Assembly (NCBI GenBank): GCA_007922195.1
Contig: ML681963.1
Coordinates: forward strand, 141,012,449-141,076,448
Length of the DNA: 64,000 bases
From: Podocnemis expansa
Lineage: Eukaryota; Chordata; Testudines; Podocnemididae
Reading direction: 5' to 3'
The translations under genes and the position numbers were made by a program. The notes under the pieces were generated by a model. The model worked only from the letters and a program-made list of their open reading frames with translations. It was not told the DNA's origin and made no database searches. The first letter of the stretch is position 1. Each line of letters starts with the position of its first letter. Below, piece after piece: positions 45,290 to 56,948 of this stretch.

Positions 45290-48200
45290 TGTTTCCTGCC
45301 CCCCTTTTCCCCTAATAACTAATGATGAGGACTTACTCCTCTCCACCACCACCACAACTTCCGTTTGAAACCTGCTCGGGGGTGGGGGGGTCCCCCTGGA
45401 AGGGTCCTTTCTCCTGGGCAACTCCAGAAAGGGCTTCTGACCAGTTAACTATCGGTGTTGGTTATATCACCAATATTGTTGTCAATTACCTCCTCCAAAT
45501 CACGACAGAATGCCCACTGTTTGGGGCCTGACCCCCCCCCACTCTCCTTCCTGTTTAGAATGAACAGCTCACGGGCGAGGCCTTTCGGGTAGGTCTAGGT
45601 CGTAACCCGTATTAATACCCTTCTCATCTGAACCTGATGCCTCGTTTCTAGGGAGGTGTAGACCCACCCACTGCCCAATCTCCCTCACATACCATGAAGG
45701 GCAAGAAGCACACCGGCTATCTGAATGCAAGCAGATAGCCTGTAGCTAGCAGTTTTGACCCTAAAGGGTTCCCACACCTCTATATACAACTCACCGTCAA
45801 AGGGAAAAGCCTCCCTTCCCTCTTTGCTTCCTGGGGCTGCAACCCTATTACCCCCTGTGGGACACATGCGGCGTTTATGGAACACACTCCCAATACCGAA
45901 GAGGGTACCCTCCGGTCAAAGCCCACCCGAACAGGATGGAACCTCCCCTTGTGGGGCCATGCTCGCATTAGGAGCCAACTTTTCATACACTTTCCATGGG
46001 CGAGGCCTTAGTGTCTGCCTCCCCAGGCTGGCAGTTGGAGAACCTCTTTTCAGAACCCAGTGCTCTCCTCTCAGTATAATGAGATCATCTTGTACGTTCC
46101 TTCCTACCACCGACAAGACTAGCTGGTGTTTATTCTTCGTCCCACCCAGCCGACCCTCATGAACGTTGTGCACATATGCTTCCAGCTTGAAGCACCTGGA
46201 CCGTCCCTGCCCCATGGAGCAGGTAATCTACTTCTGCCTGCCGACTTCCAGGCGTAAACGCCAGGACCCGGCCATGAAACGTAGCAGTTGACCAACCCAC
46301 TCATGGTCCTTGTGAGATACGAACCCTCCAGTATTCACTACTTCCAGCTGGTTCTCAGCCAAGGTGAATGCCTTGAGAGAGGTCGTGAAAACGGGGCTTC
46401 CGCCCCGTTCTGCTACCCTCTTTCCAAAAATTATAGATAAAAGAGGGTAACCATGCTCAGACAGTAAACCTTCCACCCTCAGAATCTCCCTACCTGGGCT
46501 GTCGACGACCACTACCCGGCACGTGCCCTCATTCCAGAACCGCCCCCAGGGCCTTGTCCCTCACAGAAGGGACTGGTGCCACCTTCCTCTCTCTATCCCT
46601 AAGGTGGCTGTTCTCCTATATCCCAATCAGGAAATCCTCAGGCCTCGGAGGTCCAGAGGAGATAACACATTAATAACGATGAAATTTCCCAGACTTCTCC
46701 TTTCACCATGGGGTTGAGGACAGAGAAGCTCGTCCCTCTGCCCTTGCTATGTTCATAAGCACCACTTGCTCCCTCTGTGATGGTTTGGAAACCATCCCCA
46801 CAGATGGATACTACCCTGGGGCCAATCGTCGCCTCCCAGCATTTTGTCCAGTGGCCTCTCACGTAGCTCAACACCTGGGGCACAGCCATAGCACCATGGT
46901 TATCCCGGCCTAGCTCCGGAGGTTCTCACCCAGGAGCATCATGGTACAATTCCCTGATGACCCAAGGCTCTTCTAGTCCTAGTAGGCGTGTTCTAGAATA
47001 ACATACTCCTGCCCTAAGCACTTGCTGTGGGGTTTCACACTTGATAAAGCCCGCTCTACTTCCGCCCTGAAATTTCCCTCAAAGACCGGGATTCGGAAAT
47101 TGGCTGACCCTTGATAGAGTTTGTCTCCCCAGTAAGATCTTATACTTTCATTAGCATACCCTTAGAGGACCCTTCAGGTATACCATGAGTGTCCTAAAGA
47201 AGGGACAGTTGGATATACCCATTGGGTTGGCTTACCCTCACTCCCCCCTTTTTGGGGGGAGCCTATCTTCTCCTCTGTACTTCCCGGCTCTTACCCAGGG
47301 CCCTTCCTAAAGGGAGCCTCAATCCTGATGTGCACCTCTGTGTGGTGTTAAGCTAAGCTAGGTCTCACTATGGGACTGTCCTCCCTGTTGGCACAAGGCC
47401 AGGTAGGCCGAAGTACTGCTCATAAGCCGTGGGTGCTAGCATCCAGGCCTGTTGTGCTCATGAGCCCATCACCAGGCCATGGTCTTACAGTGTACATCCC
47501 CTTGCCTTAATAATCCTGCAGCTGCCTTCCAGCCGCTAAGCTTAGTAGAAGAAGAAGGGAAGGGCATAGGTAGCAGTAATGCCATTTTATTGCCTCTCGC
47601 AAGGGTACAGATTCTGACACTCTATCCAAGGGGATTGTCATGGTGCCATCGGTAGCTCTCGGAGGCCTGATCACTCCTATTGGGCACATAGAACATCCCG
47701 CCTATGTCTCTCTTATTTAGTACCGTAGGGTAGACCAGGCATTTGGCTTCTCCATGCCGGCCCACTCCTTCACTTATGATTGTGCCTTACTGAACCTAAC
47801 AGGCTACTGCCGTTGCTGTCCTGACTGCTTCTGTGAACTAGTTTGAAGTGTTTCTCTAGATTCCTCTCTTCTGTTCCTGGTACTCACCTCCCCTGCACGA
47901 TACCGCATACTCCAGTTTAACGTACGTGTTGTTTTCTGGCTGGGGCATTACTGCCGTAGGGCCAGGGGGAGGGGAAGGGGGCCCACAGCCCTCTCAAGTC
48001 CCTGGCCTGGCATATGACCTGTATGTGCCTTACGATACTGAACTGAGAGGAAGACAGTCTAATGTCCTCTTCCGGCTTTCTACAGTGCTGATAATCACCA
48101 CTGCCAGCCCAACAAATTTAGGGTCTTGGGGAACTCCCCTCATAGGAACTGCACCAGCACGTGCCGCTCCCATAACGCTAAATTCTCTGGCCTCCACGTG

Positions 48201-48529
48201 GCATCTGCAAATACCCCTCAGGAAGAGCGATTAGAGATGCACTCCTTGACCATAACTACCATGTGCTGGTACCTCTTCTGTGTAAGGTGACCCCAGGCCA
48301 TCATGCCCATGTACACCATTTGGTGCTTGGGCAGTCTGGGCCCAATTCTTTCCACTGGGTTACGTCCTGCATCCCAAGGTTTCCCGTTCTGGGATGAAGG
48401 TCCTTGGGTCAATTCTTAGACCTTTGAGGGCCTGCTCGTTGGACAATTACCCTTGCTGGAGTTATGCTGTGCTGAAGGTGGAAGAGCCAGCTCCACCTGC
48501 CATCCATCAGAATGGCTAGCAATCACCTA
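45290..48529. other. unidentified interior of the DIRS element with decayed minus-strand frames
   Basis: In a complete DIRS this part would encode reverse transcriptase, RNase H and recombinase on the + strand. None of their motifs is seen. Instead, protein-like open segments lie on the minus strand: 46512-46228, 46215-45916 and 45885-45685 share one frame and are separated by stops. A segment at 46889-46638 is in a different frame. Further segments lie near 47160-46985, 47950-47870 and 48412-48218. Together they suggest one coding region of over 2 kb broken by stops and frameshifts. Its family was not recognised. A captured gene or a nested insertion is possible. Confidence 0.45.
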
Positions 48530-48628
48530 TTTCTAAATGTATCCGAGCAGCACTCAAAGAAGAAAGGTGGGTTACTTACCAGTAACTGTGTCCTTCTTTG
48601 AGATGGCCTGCTCAGATTCATTCAGAGC
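48530..48628. repeat. internal complementary region of the DIRS element
   Basis: The first part (48530-48566, 'aaatgtatccgagcagcact') is the reverse complement of the left terminus (43289-43325). The second part (48567-48628, 'ttacttaccagtaact' then 'ccttctttgagatggcctgc') is the reverse complement of the right terminus (48812-48862). Such a joint template is used by DIRS elements to circularise their cDNA. Confidence 0.8.
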
Positions 48629-48668
48629 CCTCTCCCAGTCTCCGCTTTTGGAGTTAGCAACTCTTAGG

Positions 48669-48862
48669 AACTGGGGAGGGGCTGGGTGGTGGCCACATAT
48701 ATAGCCACGAGGTGGCGCGGGGGGCGGTGGCCGCCTGCCCTCTTCTGACAGGCTAAGGCAAAAAGTTCCGACCAATCCGGTGCTCCGGCATGGAGACACC
48801 TTTTTCTGAAGGAATCCGAGCAGCCCATCTCAAAGAAGGACGGTTACTGGTAAGTAACCCAC
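48669..48862 (-). repeat. right inverted terminal repeat of the DIRS element
   Basis: It contains 'gtggccacatatatagccac', 'gcctgccctcttctgacagg' and 'ggcaaaaagttccgacc', the reverse complement of the left repeat. The last bases 'ggttactggtaagtaaccca' are complementary to the internal region near 48567-48586. Confidence 0.85.
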
Positions 48863-48883
48863 TGTTCCACACCACTGAAGTCA

Positions 48884-48965
48884 TTGGACTGTAACTTTGC
48901 CCTAGTCTATACTTGTATAGTCTATACTATACTATACATTGGACTGTAACTTGCCCTAGTCTATA
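48884..48965. repeat. short tandem duplication
   Basis: 'attggactgtaact' and 'tgccctagtctatac' occur twice about 55 bp apart, separated by 'ctatactatactatac'. Confidence 0.8.
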
Positions 48966-49070
48966 CCTAGTCACTTTTTGATGGCAGTTGATGGAAGATA
49001 CACAAGGTATGTAAAACACCTTGCGTAGCTCTCAACACCTTACTAAGTACGTACTTCCTACACAATATGA

Positions 49071-49255
49071 CAGTGGTTTTCAATTTTTTTTCTTGTGACC
49101 AGTTGAAAAAAATCATTTATGCCCCTGACCCAACAATTATGTCTTTGAGCAATGCATTCCAGTCTTTTGGCAGTGGCAGCAGGGAGTGCTGTGACTCAGT
49201 GCCTGGGGTTCTGCAAACCAGAACTGGGTCACAACCCTAAGTTTGAAAACTACTG
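49071..49255. mobile_element. hAT-type element remnant
   Basis: The ends 'cagtggttttcaa' and 'tttgaaaactactg' are inverted. The body contains 'ccagaactgggtcacaaccc'. No flanking duplication survives. Confidence 0.6.
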
Positions 49256-49499
49256 GACTACACTAAGCTGACCGGAAGTGCCTTTTGTCCAGCTTACTGA
49301 TCCAGTCCTGGGGGTGGAATTGCTATGGCAGTTTCTGGATCGATTGAGCACATCTACACAGACCACTCAATTGAACTTGAAAAATCGCACTGACAGCAGC
49401 AATTTTGCCACCTTCAGTGTAGACAGCCTGAGAGGAGCACTGAGCCCAGAGTTTCAGCTGGTTGGGATATGGTTGTAACTTGTTAAGGAGTGCAATTTA

Positions 49500-49760
49500 T
49501 GAACTCAGGAGAGAGGCAGAGTGCCCCAGGGAAAAGAGCAGCAGACAGGTTCTAGTGCTGGCTCTGCCACTGTCCAGCTTGGTGATCTTGGGCAAGTTGC
49601 ATCCCTTCTGTGACTCTGCTCACCCATTGTCTGTCTTGTCTATTTAGACAGTAAGATTTTCTGGGCCAGGATTTTCTGGTGTATTCAACACTTAGCACAA
49701 CAGCCTTGATCTTGGTTGGAGCCTCTAGGACCTACTATAATATGAATAATGATAATAAGG
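49500..49760 (+). repeat. MIR/CORE-SINE copy with LINE-like tail
   Basis: 'gctctgccactgtccagctt' and 'tgatcttgggcaagttgc' are the SINE core. 'acttagcacaacagccttga' and 'tcttggttggagcctctagg' form a tail common in reptile SINEs. Confidence 0.7.
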
Positions 49761-50369
49761 GGAATTTATTCACCAAAACTGGCCTATGGGGCTTACATGA
49801 TCCTTGGCTTATGTTGGCCTTCAGAACAAGGGTGGATTTCACTCCAGGTGATTAGCTCACTAAATAAGCAGGCAGGAATTAAAGAGGAAATTATGTGTGT
49901 TAGTTATGCATTGGCGTAACAGCCTGTAACAGAGGGTTGCACCTTGCGGGAACAGTCCCTGGAACAAAGCAAAAAATATGAAAGGAAAGAAGGTAGAAAA
50001 CTCTTCTTTGCAGCTTTAGTACTGCATACAGGCGCTACTCTGTGGTTCAAGGCCAACAGAAATAGGACCCTGCTTACCTTGGGCTGTGATGACTCTACTG
50101 AATGCCCATGCCAACGGAAGGGAAAAACTCAGTCACTCCCTGGAAAGCTATATCCACTCCTGGAGCAATCCAAGACATTAATCATGCTTAGCTCATACAT
50201 AGATCTTTACTAATATGAACTAATCCTCACAACACCCACGGAAGGGAGCTATGTAATTATCACTGTTAGTGGGCCTGATCCTCCTCTCAGTTACCCCCAC
50301 GTAAATCTGAATTAACTATTGAAATGAAGGGAATTCCACTAGTGTAAATAGGCAGAGAATCATGCTCAT

Positions 50370-50470
50370 TTTTTCTGGTTTACAGATGGGCGACTGAAGC
50401 AGAGAGGCCAAGTGATTTGCCCAAGGTTACAAAGGAACTCAGTGTCAGAGCTGAGCTTAGTCCATGGGCA
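50370..50470 (-). repeat. MIR/CORE-SINE copy
   Basis: 'agagaggccaagtgatttgc' and 'ccaaggttacaaaggaactc' are the reverse complement of the SINE core. Confidence 0.65.
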
Positions 50471-51252
50471 TTTCTGATACTTTGTGCTGTGTTTATATCG
50501 CTGCACACCACATCTCTCCAAATTGTCAGTCCTGACCCTAGAAAGACTTATTTATGTGGAATCCTCATGCCTGTTGGGTTTTCAGATAGGTTGGACAAGC
50601 ACTTGCTGGACATGATGTAGTTTCACTTGCTACTGCCTCAGCACAGGGGTTTGAACTACTTTACTTCTCAAGGTCCCTTGTATTTCTATGTGCTCAACAC
50701 TACATGCAGAGAGCAGTCTCACTGAAATCCTGCATATAGAGCCATGGAAAATTTCCATGCCCAGTCTCTAAAGGCTTTGGCAAAGTGGATCACAGGCACT
50801 TCTAACACACCTCTATGATATAACAAGTGTCGACAGGCCAGCATTACAGTAACGTCAATTGTCCCCCCCCCCCCAGCAAAACGCAGAATGGTGATGGATG
50901 GGTGTCATGGGACACACATCTGTGCACCCTAGGTTATGATCTATATGATTTTTCTATTCACTTGTGCATAGTGATTGTACAATTTGATGCCAATTATGCC
51001 ATGCAAGGTTTATTTATGGATGCTTATCATATTTCCTGCAGCATCAGGTATCTGTACAGACGTGTAGCATGTTTTGCATGGCTTGGGGGTGGGGGACAGA
51101 CAGAACTCTCTCCCAGCAACACATAAACAGCCATGGCTGTGAGCAAGCACCTGTAGGAGGTAACAAAGAATATGCAAATCAAGGTGACTCAGACCAGACA
51201 AAAAGCTCACCTCTGCTTAGAAAGGGAGGGGCTAAAGGGGTTTGGAAACAAA

Positions 51253-52001
51253 GGCTATGTTCACACATAGAGGACTTGTTTCAAAACAAGATGTTTCAAA
51301 ATAGCCCTTTATGTCGAAACCCCTTATTTTGAAGGACAAAAACAGTGTCCTCGAAATAAGGAAGCGAAATAGCATGTCCACAGTGTAAACATGCTATTTC
51401 ACTTGGGGAGGGGATTGCAGGCACCCGCCAGGTGAGGCACAGCAGGGCGCCTCACCCCAGGGGCTTTAAAGCCCAGGCTGCCCCCAAACCTGGCGGCGGG
51501 GTCCTGGGTGCCCGGCTGGAGCTTGCTGCTGCAGGGGCCGGAGTGAGCGCCGGCCCCGGAATCCCCAGCACCACCGCTCCTGCGGGGGGCTGGGCCGGGG
51601 CAGCCCTGTGCAGGCACCCGTGGGGTGCAGCGCCCCGTTGTGCTGCACCCTGCGGGTGCCTGCAGTCCCCTCCGCCGGCCGGTGGACACCCCTCAGCACC
51701 CTGGCCAGGGTGCTGAGGGTTCCCTGGCCAGGGTGCTGAGGGGGCAGCCCTTCCTCCCAGGTTGCTTAGCACCCTGGGAGGAAGGTCAAATGTTGTTTTG
51801 GAACACTTTGTTCCGAACCAACATGTCTGCACAGGGTTGTTTCGAAAAAAAAAAGTGGTTTAAGCCATTTCGGAAGGACGGCTGCCATTTCGAAACAAGC
51901 AGTTTGCTTGTTTCAAAATGGCTGTGCGTTGTGTATCCATGGCATTTCTTATTTCGAAACAACCTCGTTGTTTCGAAATAAGAATGCTGTGTGAACACAC
52001 C
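51253..52001. mobile_element. MITE of the 'tttcgaaa' family with CpG-rich core
   Basis: The ends are 'ggctatgttcacacatag' and 'ctgtgtgaacacacc', inverted. 'caaa' flanks both sides as a possible 4-bp duplication. Subterminal parts are dense in 'tttcgaaa' and 'ttatttcgaaac'. The centre (51410-51790) is over 65% GC by eye, rich in CpG and full of hairpins. A smaller sister copy is at 56566. Confidence 0.75.
51691..51718. repeat. 28-bp perfect palindrome
   Basis: The half-site 'cctcagcaccctgg' is followed at once by its exact reverse complement. A second partial copy 'ccctggccagggtgctgagg' starts at 51722. Confidence 0.95.
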
Positions 52002-52614
52002 CAAAGAGAGGCACTTAGATAGATTTGGGGCTTTTTGCCTGGGAATCTCCATTCTGAAACAACTTCAAGCAAGATCTGGACCCTGCCTGATCTCAGGCAG
52101 AAACTGGCGGTACAAACATCTGATAGTCAAACATCTTGAGCATAAACTTAGACTAGGAGGTCAGTTTAGGATGGTGAGGATATTAGGATAGTATGTGTGT
52201 TTTACCTTTTATTTCCTTGTGGTTGCTCCTGACATTTATATTGTGATTCTGCCCTGATTGGCCATATTTTCACTTAGAATTATAATATGGCCAATAAACT
52301 AGTAGCTGTTTTATCTAAAGCTGTGTGGTCATTAGAGGATGTGAGTGGAAAAGGCTGGGCACAATCCATTTCTTTGTTAAATGGATGGACTTGAGTGTAT
52401 GGTGGTTGGGAGTGGGCCCCAAACTCTGTAGACAGTGGCTCACGGTGAGGTAACTGGAGCTGGGGACGCTCACTTGGGGACTGTCCCTCCAGTAGTCAGA
52501 GGTCATATGCCCACTGCTTGGGACTGATTGCACATGAGAGGCTGGAGTGCACTGACCCACGAGTAAGTGGTCAGTTGGCAAAATCGGGCAAATCTGGGTT
52601 CAAAAGCAGGAATT

Positions 52615-52960
52615 GGGAGGTCACAGTAGCACATCAAACTGGATCCAGAGAACAGCCTGTCACCATCAGTGACTGTTCTTCCTCTACAAAGGCAATTGCC
52701 TGGGGAATCCCTGAAGGATCTGTACTATCCTCATATCTCTTCTGTATCTACTTGAAACCATGGGGTAACAGAGTGAGCACAGCTACCAACTGTATGCCAC
52801 GGACACTCAACAACATCTCTAATTCTCAGCTGATGCAGCCACCACGACTGCTACCTTGTCATAATGCCAACAGGGAGTCCCTTCTTGGATGGAGAGCAGT
52901 TGGCTGAAGCAGAACAAGAAAAGACCAAAGTGAGGATGGTTATAAAGGCTTTGAAGAACT
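52615..52960 (+). pseudogene. LINE reverse-transcriptase remnant (L2/CR1 clade)
   Basis: An open frame encodes WGIPEGSVLSSYLFCIYLKP, a diverged form of the GVPQGSVLSPLLFNIY motif of LINE reverse transcriptase. After a frameshift, a DAATTTATL segment and a Leu-Lys-Gln-Asn-Lys-like segment follow in the order of the same enzyme. The YADD motif is lost. This is a short dead fragment. Confidence 0.7.
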
Positions 52961-53379
52961 AGCCAAGAAACCATCTTCACCTTTCACTGAGAGTATCCTT
53001 CCTGTACCATTCTGCAATTCTAGAACCTGGGGGTTTTGGGCTGCTGACCCTTCCATGGAGTCAAAGGAAGCTTGGGGCGGGTTTCCACAGGAGGACCCTG
53101 TAAAGCTAGGCTATGCTGAGTAGTGGCCCCCTGGTTAGTGGATGCTAGTATTTAAACCAGGAAACCAGCATGGGGAGCTTTGAGCAACAATGCAGACTGC
53201 AGACTTCGCTATTTGCTAGCTGTTATAATCTCACCCCTGATTCCAACTTCCTGGTATCCAGACCCTGCTTGACTCCAACTCAGCTATTTATTTGTCTGCT
53301 GCCTGCAACTTGCTGCCTGACCCTGACTTCCCGGCCTTCTGAGCTGGCTGGCTCCTGAGCCCACTAGACATAGTGAAAC

Positions 53380-53905
53380 TGACAGGCGCCAAGCTGCCTG
53401 CTTGTGGTGGCAAGCTGCTGGGGACCAGGTCGAGCTCCAAGCTGGGTCCTAGCCACTGCAGCCTGCAGCAAGGGGCTGGAGGCCAAATCAGGCTCCCAGC
53501 CCCTCTCTGCAGTAGTGGGGGCCAGTAGCTTGATCTGGCTTTCAGCTGTTCTCTGCAAGGGGGGGGGGGGGCTGGCAGCCGGCTCCTGCCCTGGATGCTT
53601 GCAAGCGGCCAGGGCAGGAGCTGACTCCACGCACCCCTGGCTGCTTGCAAACGACCAGGGCAGGAGCTGACTCCGCATGCCCCTGGCAACTTGCAAGAGC
53701 CCAGGGCAGGAGCCGACTCTGTGTGCTGTGGGCCCTACCCTATAAAGTCAACTTAAATGCTTAAGTCAACTTTCAGGGCTGGAGTTATTAAGTCATTTTA
53801 AGCAAGCACTTCAGTTGACTTCATAAATTCTAAATATAGCCTGGGAGTTGCTTAAGTCACCTTAAGGCAAGTTAAGTCGACTTAAACCTCCAGTGTAGAC
53901 ATAGC
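53380..53905. mobile_element. MITE with 'aagtcaacttaa' repeats, sister of 20402
   Basis: The right end is 'cagtgtagacatagcc'. Subterminal words are 'aaagtcaacttaaatgc', 'ttaagtcaactttcag' and 'agttaagtcgacttaaac'. The GC-rich core resembles that of the element at 20402. The left border is not resolved. Confidence 0.55.
53575..53730. repeat. GC-rich tandem repeat, period about 48
   Basis: 'ccagggcaggagctgactcc' occurs three times with variants (53609, 53655, 53702), joined by 'gctgcttgcaaacga'-like text. There is a partial unit at the left. Confidence 0.8.
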
Positions 53906-54529
53906 CTAGGAGATGTAAGCAGAGTGCAGAATGGCCATAAGACACAGGAAGACATTAAAGATGTCAGAGGAAACATCCCACACCCCTATTCTTTACCATC
54001 CGAGGTGTGGTTAAGATGAACCATGTCAGGTCACTGACTCATAGCTGGCTGATGACTCTGTTACTCAGTGGGTCCCATTACTCATCTGTCTGCACTGCCC
54101 CAAGCATGAGGCCTGTGTGTCTCTCCTTTACAGTCTCTTTAATTTGTTTGCTTGTTTATAAAGCCTCCTTCTGCTACCAGAGCTAATTATCCATCTGAGC
54201 ATTTACTACCAACTATTTGTCTGCCCCCAAATCTGAGAAGCTCCATCCTTCCACATTGCCAGCCTCACGATATAGCTCTTAGTCAATTCCAGTCTAGAAA
54301 GTCATGGTGGGGTTGGAGTGAGGCAAAGCAGGTGCTTGCAAAATCAGGCTTCATGGCACAATGTGTAAATAAAATCCCAGCCTCAAAAATAGATTGTAAA
54401 AGCAGCCTGGTTCAGGATGGGCATGGTATGACCTGCAATCCAGACACAGCTCTCAGAATCATGCCACGCAGTCAGGATTGTACTTATAGTTAATATTAAA
54501 AAGCAATTCATGCAACTGATGGCTTCTAG

Positions 54530-54972
54530 TGAAGGGGATGGCATAACTCTGCAAACTCCATCTTGGGCCTTAAGACACCATTTCAGGGATCCAGGGTGGT
54601 CATGTCTCACCTGTCCCTCTCCCTGAGGTCAGTCATATGGGCCATGGATCAGCAGATGAAGTAATGGCCCATATAAGGAAACAGCCCATGCTTAGACCAG
54701 GTGGGGTGACAAGCTATGTAAGGTAAACAACCCGAAATCCAGGTTTGTAATTGGCTCTGTGCCAGCATTCCTTAGACCTGACCCCCGTCCTCAAAACTGT
54801 ACTATATAACCCCCTGTTATTGTTACCCTCAGGGAGCCGGCTTCCTTAGGGAACTGCTCCACCAGATCTGGTAGGTAAATAAAAGCACATGCATGAGTGA
54901 CCTCCTCTGCCTGTGTGTGTCTTGGGGCCGCTCGGGCCAACTTGGGAAGCGCAAGGTCTTCGGGCTCTTACA
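54530..54972 (+). mobile_element. solo LTR of an endogenous retrovirus-like element
   Basis: The 443-bp unit begins TGAAGGGG and ends CTTACA. It is flanked by ctag at 54526-54529 and 54973-54976. A TATATAA box lies at 54803-54809 and an AATAAA signal at 54878-54883, with the spacing of U3, R and U5. A GT-rich stretch (ctgtgtgtgtcttgg) follows the signal. No internal viral sequence is attached. The 4-bp duplication fits gammaretrovirus-like elements. Confidence 0.8.
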
Positions 54973-55645
54973 CTAGCAAGTAATGCTCCCCCTTGATTCC
55001 AGCATCATCGTCTCTGAATGTCACCCTGTAAATGGCCTTCACTCTAAAAAATACCTCTGTAAAAAGGGACCCTGCTTCTGTATTTGATTTGCTCCCCGCA
55101 GGCATTCTGACTGAGAGCCACTCCTTGGGACCAAGTGGGGATTTTCTGTAATACAGTTATGGAATCTGTGTATGCCTCAGTTTCTCTCTGCACTTTGCTT
55201 TGTTACCCAGTAGAGGGAAAAGTCTGATGCCTGCTCTTGGGGATGGTGCAAGACTCAAGGTGTGGGCATTGCCTTGGTGTCTGGCACATAGTCAATATAA
55301 AAGAACTGCTGGAGCCTTCAGAAAGCAACACTATAGCTATGTGGAAACCAATAGAGACAATAAAAAAAGCCCTTGTGGCCAGCAATCCAGAGGAAATAGC
55401 AGGTGTCTCCCCCTTGCCCCCCACCCAGCAGGGAATCTGAGCAGAGACGAGCTCAAGAACAAAGGTGTCAGAGGTAACCAGCAGGGGATAAAGCCTGAGC
55501 TCCTGGTAAGCTGTTTGATCTCTTCTGGGACTGACTGAAGAGCTCAGAATGCAATAAAGCCGGAGATGGGATGCGGTGCAGCTTGGCTGGTGATTTGGAC
55601 TGGCTTGACCAGCCTGGGTTATGCTTTAATCTTATTGCTCTGTGC

Positions 55646-55832
55646 CATGGGTGGCCAAACTTATGGAACTCAAGAGCCACACAAGTTGATTATTAAACCT
55701 TCAAGAGCTGCACTGAGGCATATAGCCATATACGTTTACCTACTAAATTGACTTGCTGATGTTCTTCCACGAGCCACTCTTTTTCATTCAAGAGCCACAT
55801 GCAGCTCCTGAGCTGCAGTTTGGCCAGGCCTG
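55646..55832. mobile_element. small hAT-type element ('gtggccaaactta' family)
   Basis: The ends are 'catgggtggccaaactta' and 'cagtttggccaggcctg'. The flanks ctctgtgc and ctgtatgc agree at 6 of 8. The body includes 'tcaagagccacatgcagctc'. Confidence 0.7.
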
Positions 55833-56565
55833 CTGTATGCTAACCTAAGGACTTCTCTGCTGGCTTCTAGGTGACTAATAGTTTGCTCTGTTTTGAAAAG
55901 TCTATTTGCTGTCACTGAAGATAGTGAGTGGGGTGCATTAGTCCCTGAAGGGTGTTCAAGTCTCTGACTAGGAGTCTGTATTGGTTGGACTCATGCAACA
56001 AAGCCCACAGAGTGAAGAAGGAGCACTGGAGCCGAGAGGCTAAATCTGGAAGCCACTGAGACTGTGTCACCTGGCCCGAAGGAAGCATGGGCCTCCTTAA
56101 AAGCCTGCCACACCACAGAGGTGCCTCCGTCAGAGTGTTTAAAAGTTGGATCCATGATACTCTTATTAGTGGCAAAGATCCATTTTGACCATTCTTTGCT
56201 GGGGTCAGCCCTGAGGAAGCATCACAGGTGCAGCAGAGCAAACTGCTTTCTATTACTTCTTGTGCCTCATCAACAGATATGTTTACCTAATTCTGATTAC
56301 AGGAACAATCTGTCATGCCTGTGCAAACTCAGAGCAGGCTTTTGGGCTGCACAGGTACAGCCAACGGCAACATCCAAAGACAATTGGCTTGCACAGCTGT
56401 CACTGAGAGAAGAATTCATTCCGCAGAACCTTTATTTCTGGTGCTGGACAAGCCCAGCTTGATTTTGGAAGCTGAATTTCCAGGGCTGCCAGTTAGAAAA
56501 AACATATTTTACCTTTAAAATGAGTACATTTGCTCTGAAAGCTGTTGATAGATTGGAGACACCAT

Positions 56566-56948
56566 GGCTGTGTTCACACACAGGCATTATTTCGATACAA
56601 GTTGTGTCGAAACAACTTGTATCGAAATAATGCCTTATTTCAAAATAACTTAATTCGAATTAAGGAAAAAAGCTCAAAGCGAAATAGCAGTTTCAGGCAA
56701 CAGTTATTTCAAAACAAGTCACTGTTGATTTGAAACAACATCTTCGGATGGCATTGTTTCGAAACAATCGTTTCGAAACAACGTTGTTTCGTCCCCACAT
56801 GGGGTTTAAGTTGTTTTGAAACAACGCCGTTGTTTCGAAACAATGGATGCCATTGTTCCGAAACAACCGTGCGTCGTGTGAACAGGGTATTTCTTATTTC
56901 GAAACAACCTCTGTTGTTTCGAAATAAGAGTGCTGTGTGAACACAGCC
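56566..56948. mobile_element. MITE of the 'tttcgaaa' family, compact copy
   Basis: The ends are 'ggctgtgttcacacacag' and 'ctgtgtgaacacagcc'. A 3-5 bp duplication (cat or ccatg) flanks it. The 383 bp hold more than ten 'tttcgaaa' or near variants. A hairpin at 56587-56631 has a 19-bp perfect stem (ttatttcgatacaagttgt). Confidence 0.8.

Larger units (their letters stand above)
43289..48862 (+). mobile_element. DIRS-type retrotransposon, degenerate
   Basis: DIRS elements use a tyrosine recombinase rather than an integrase, have inverted terminal repeats and make no target duplication. Here the ends are inverted copies (43289-43462 and 48669-48862). Just inside the right repeat lies a short region complementary to both termini (48530-48628). 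The left half carries a broken gag with DIRS features. No reverse transcriptase, RNase H or recombinase motifs were recognised in the rest, so this is a dead copy. No target duplication was seen. Confidence 0.85.
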
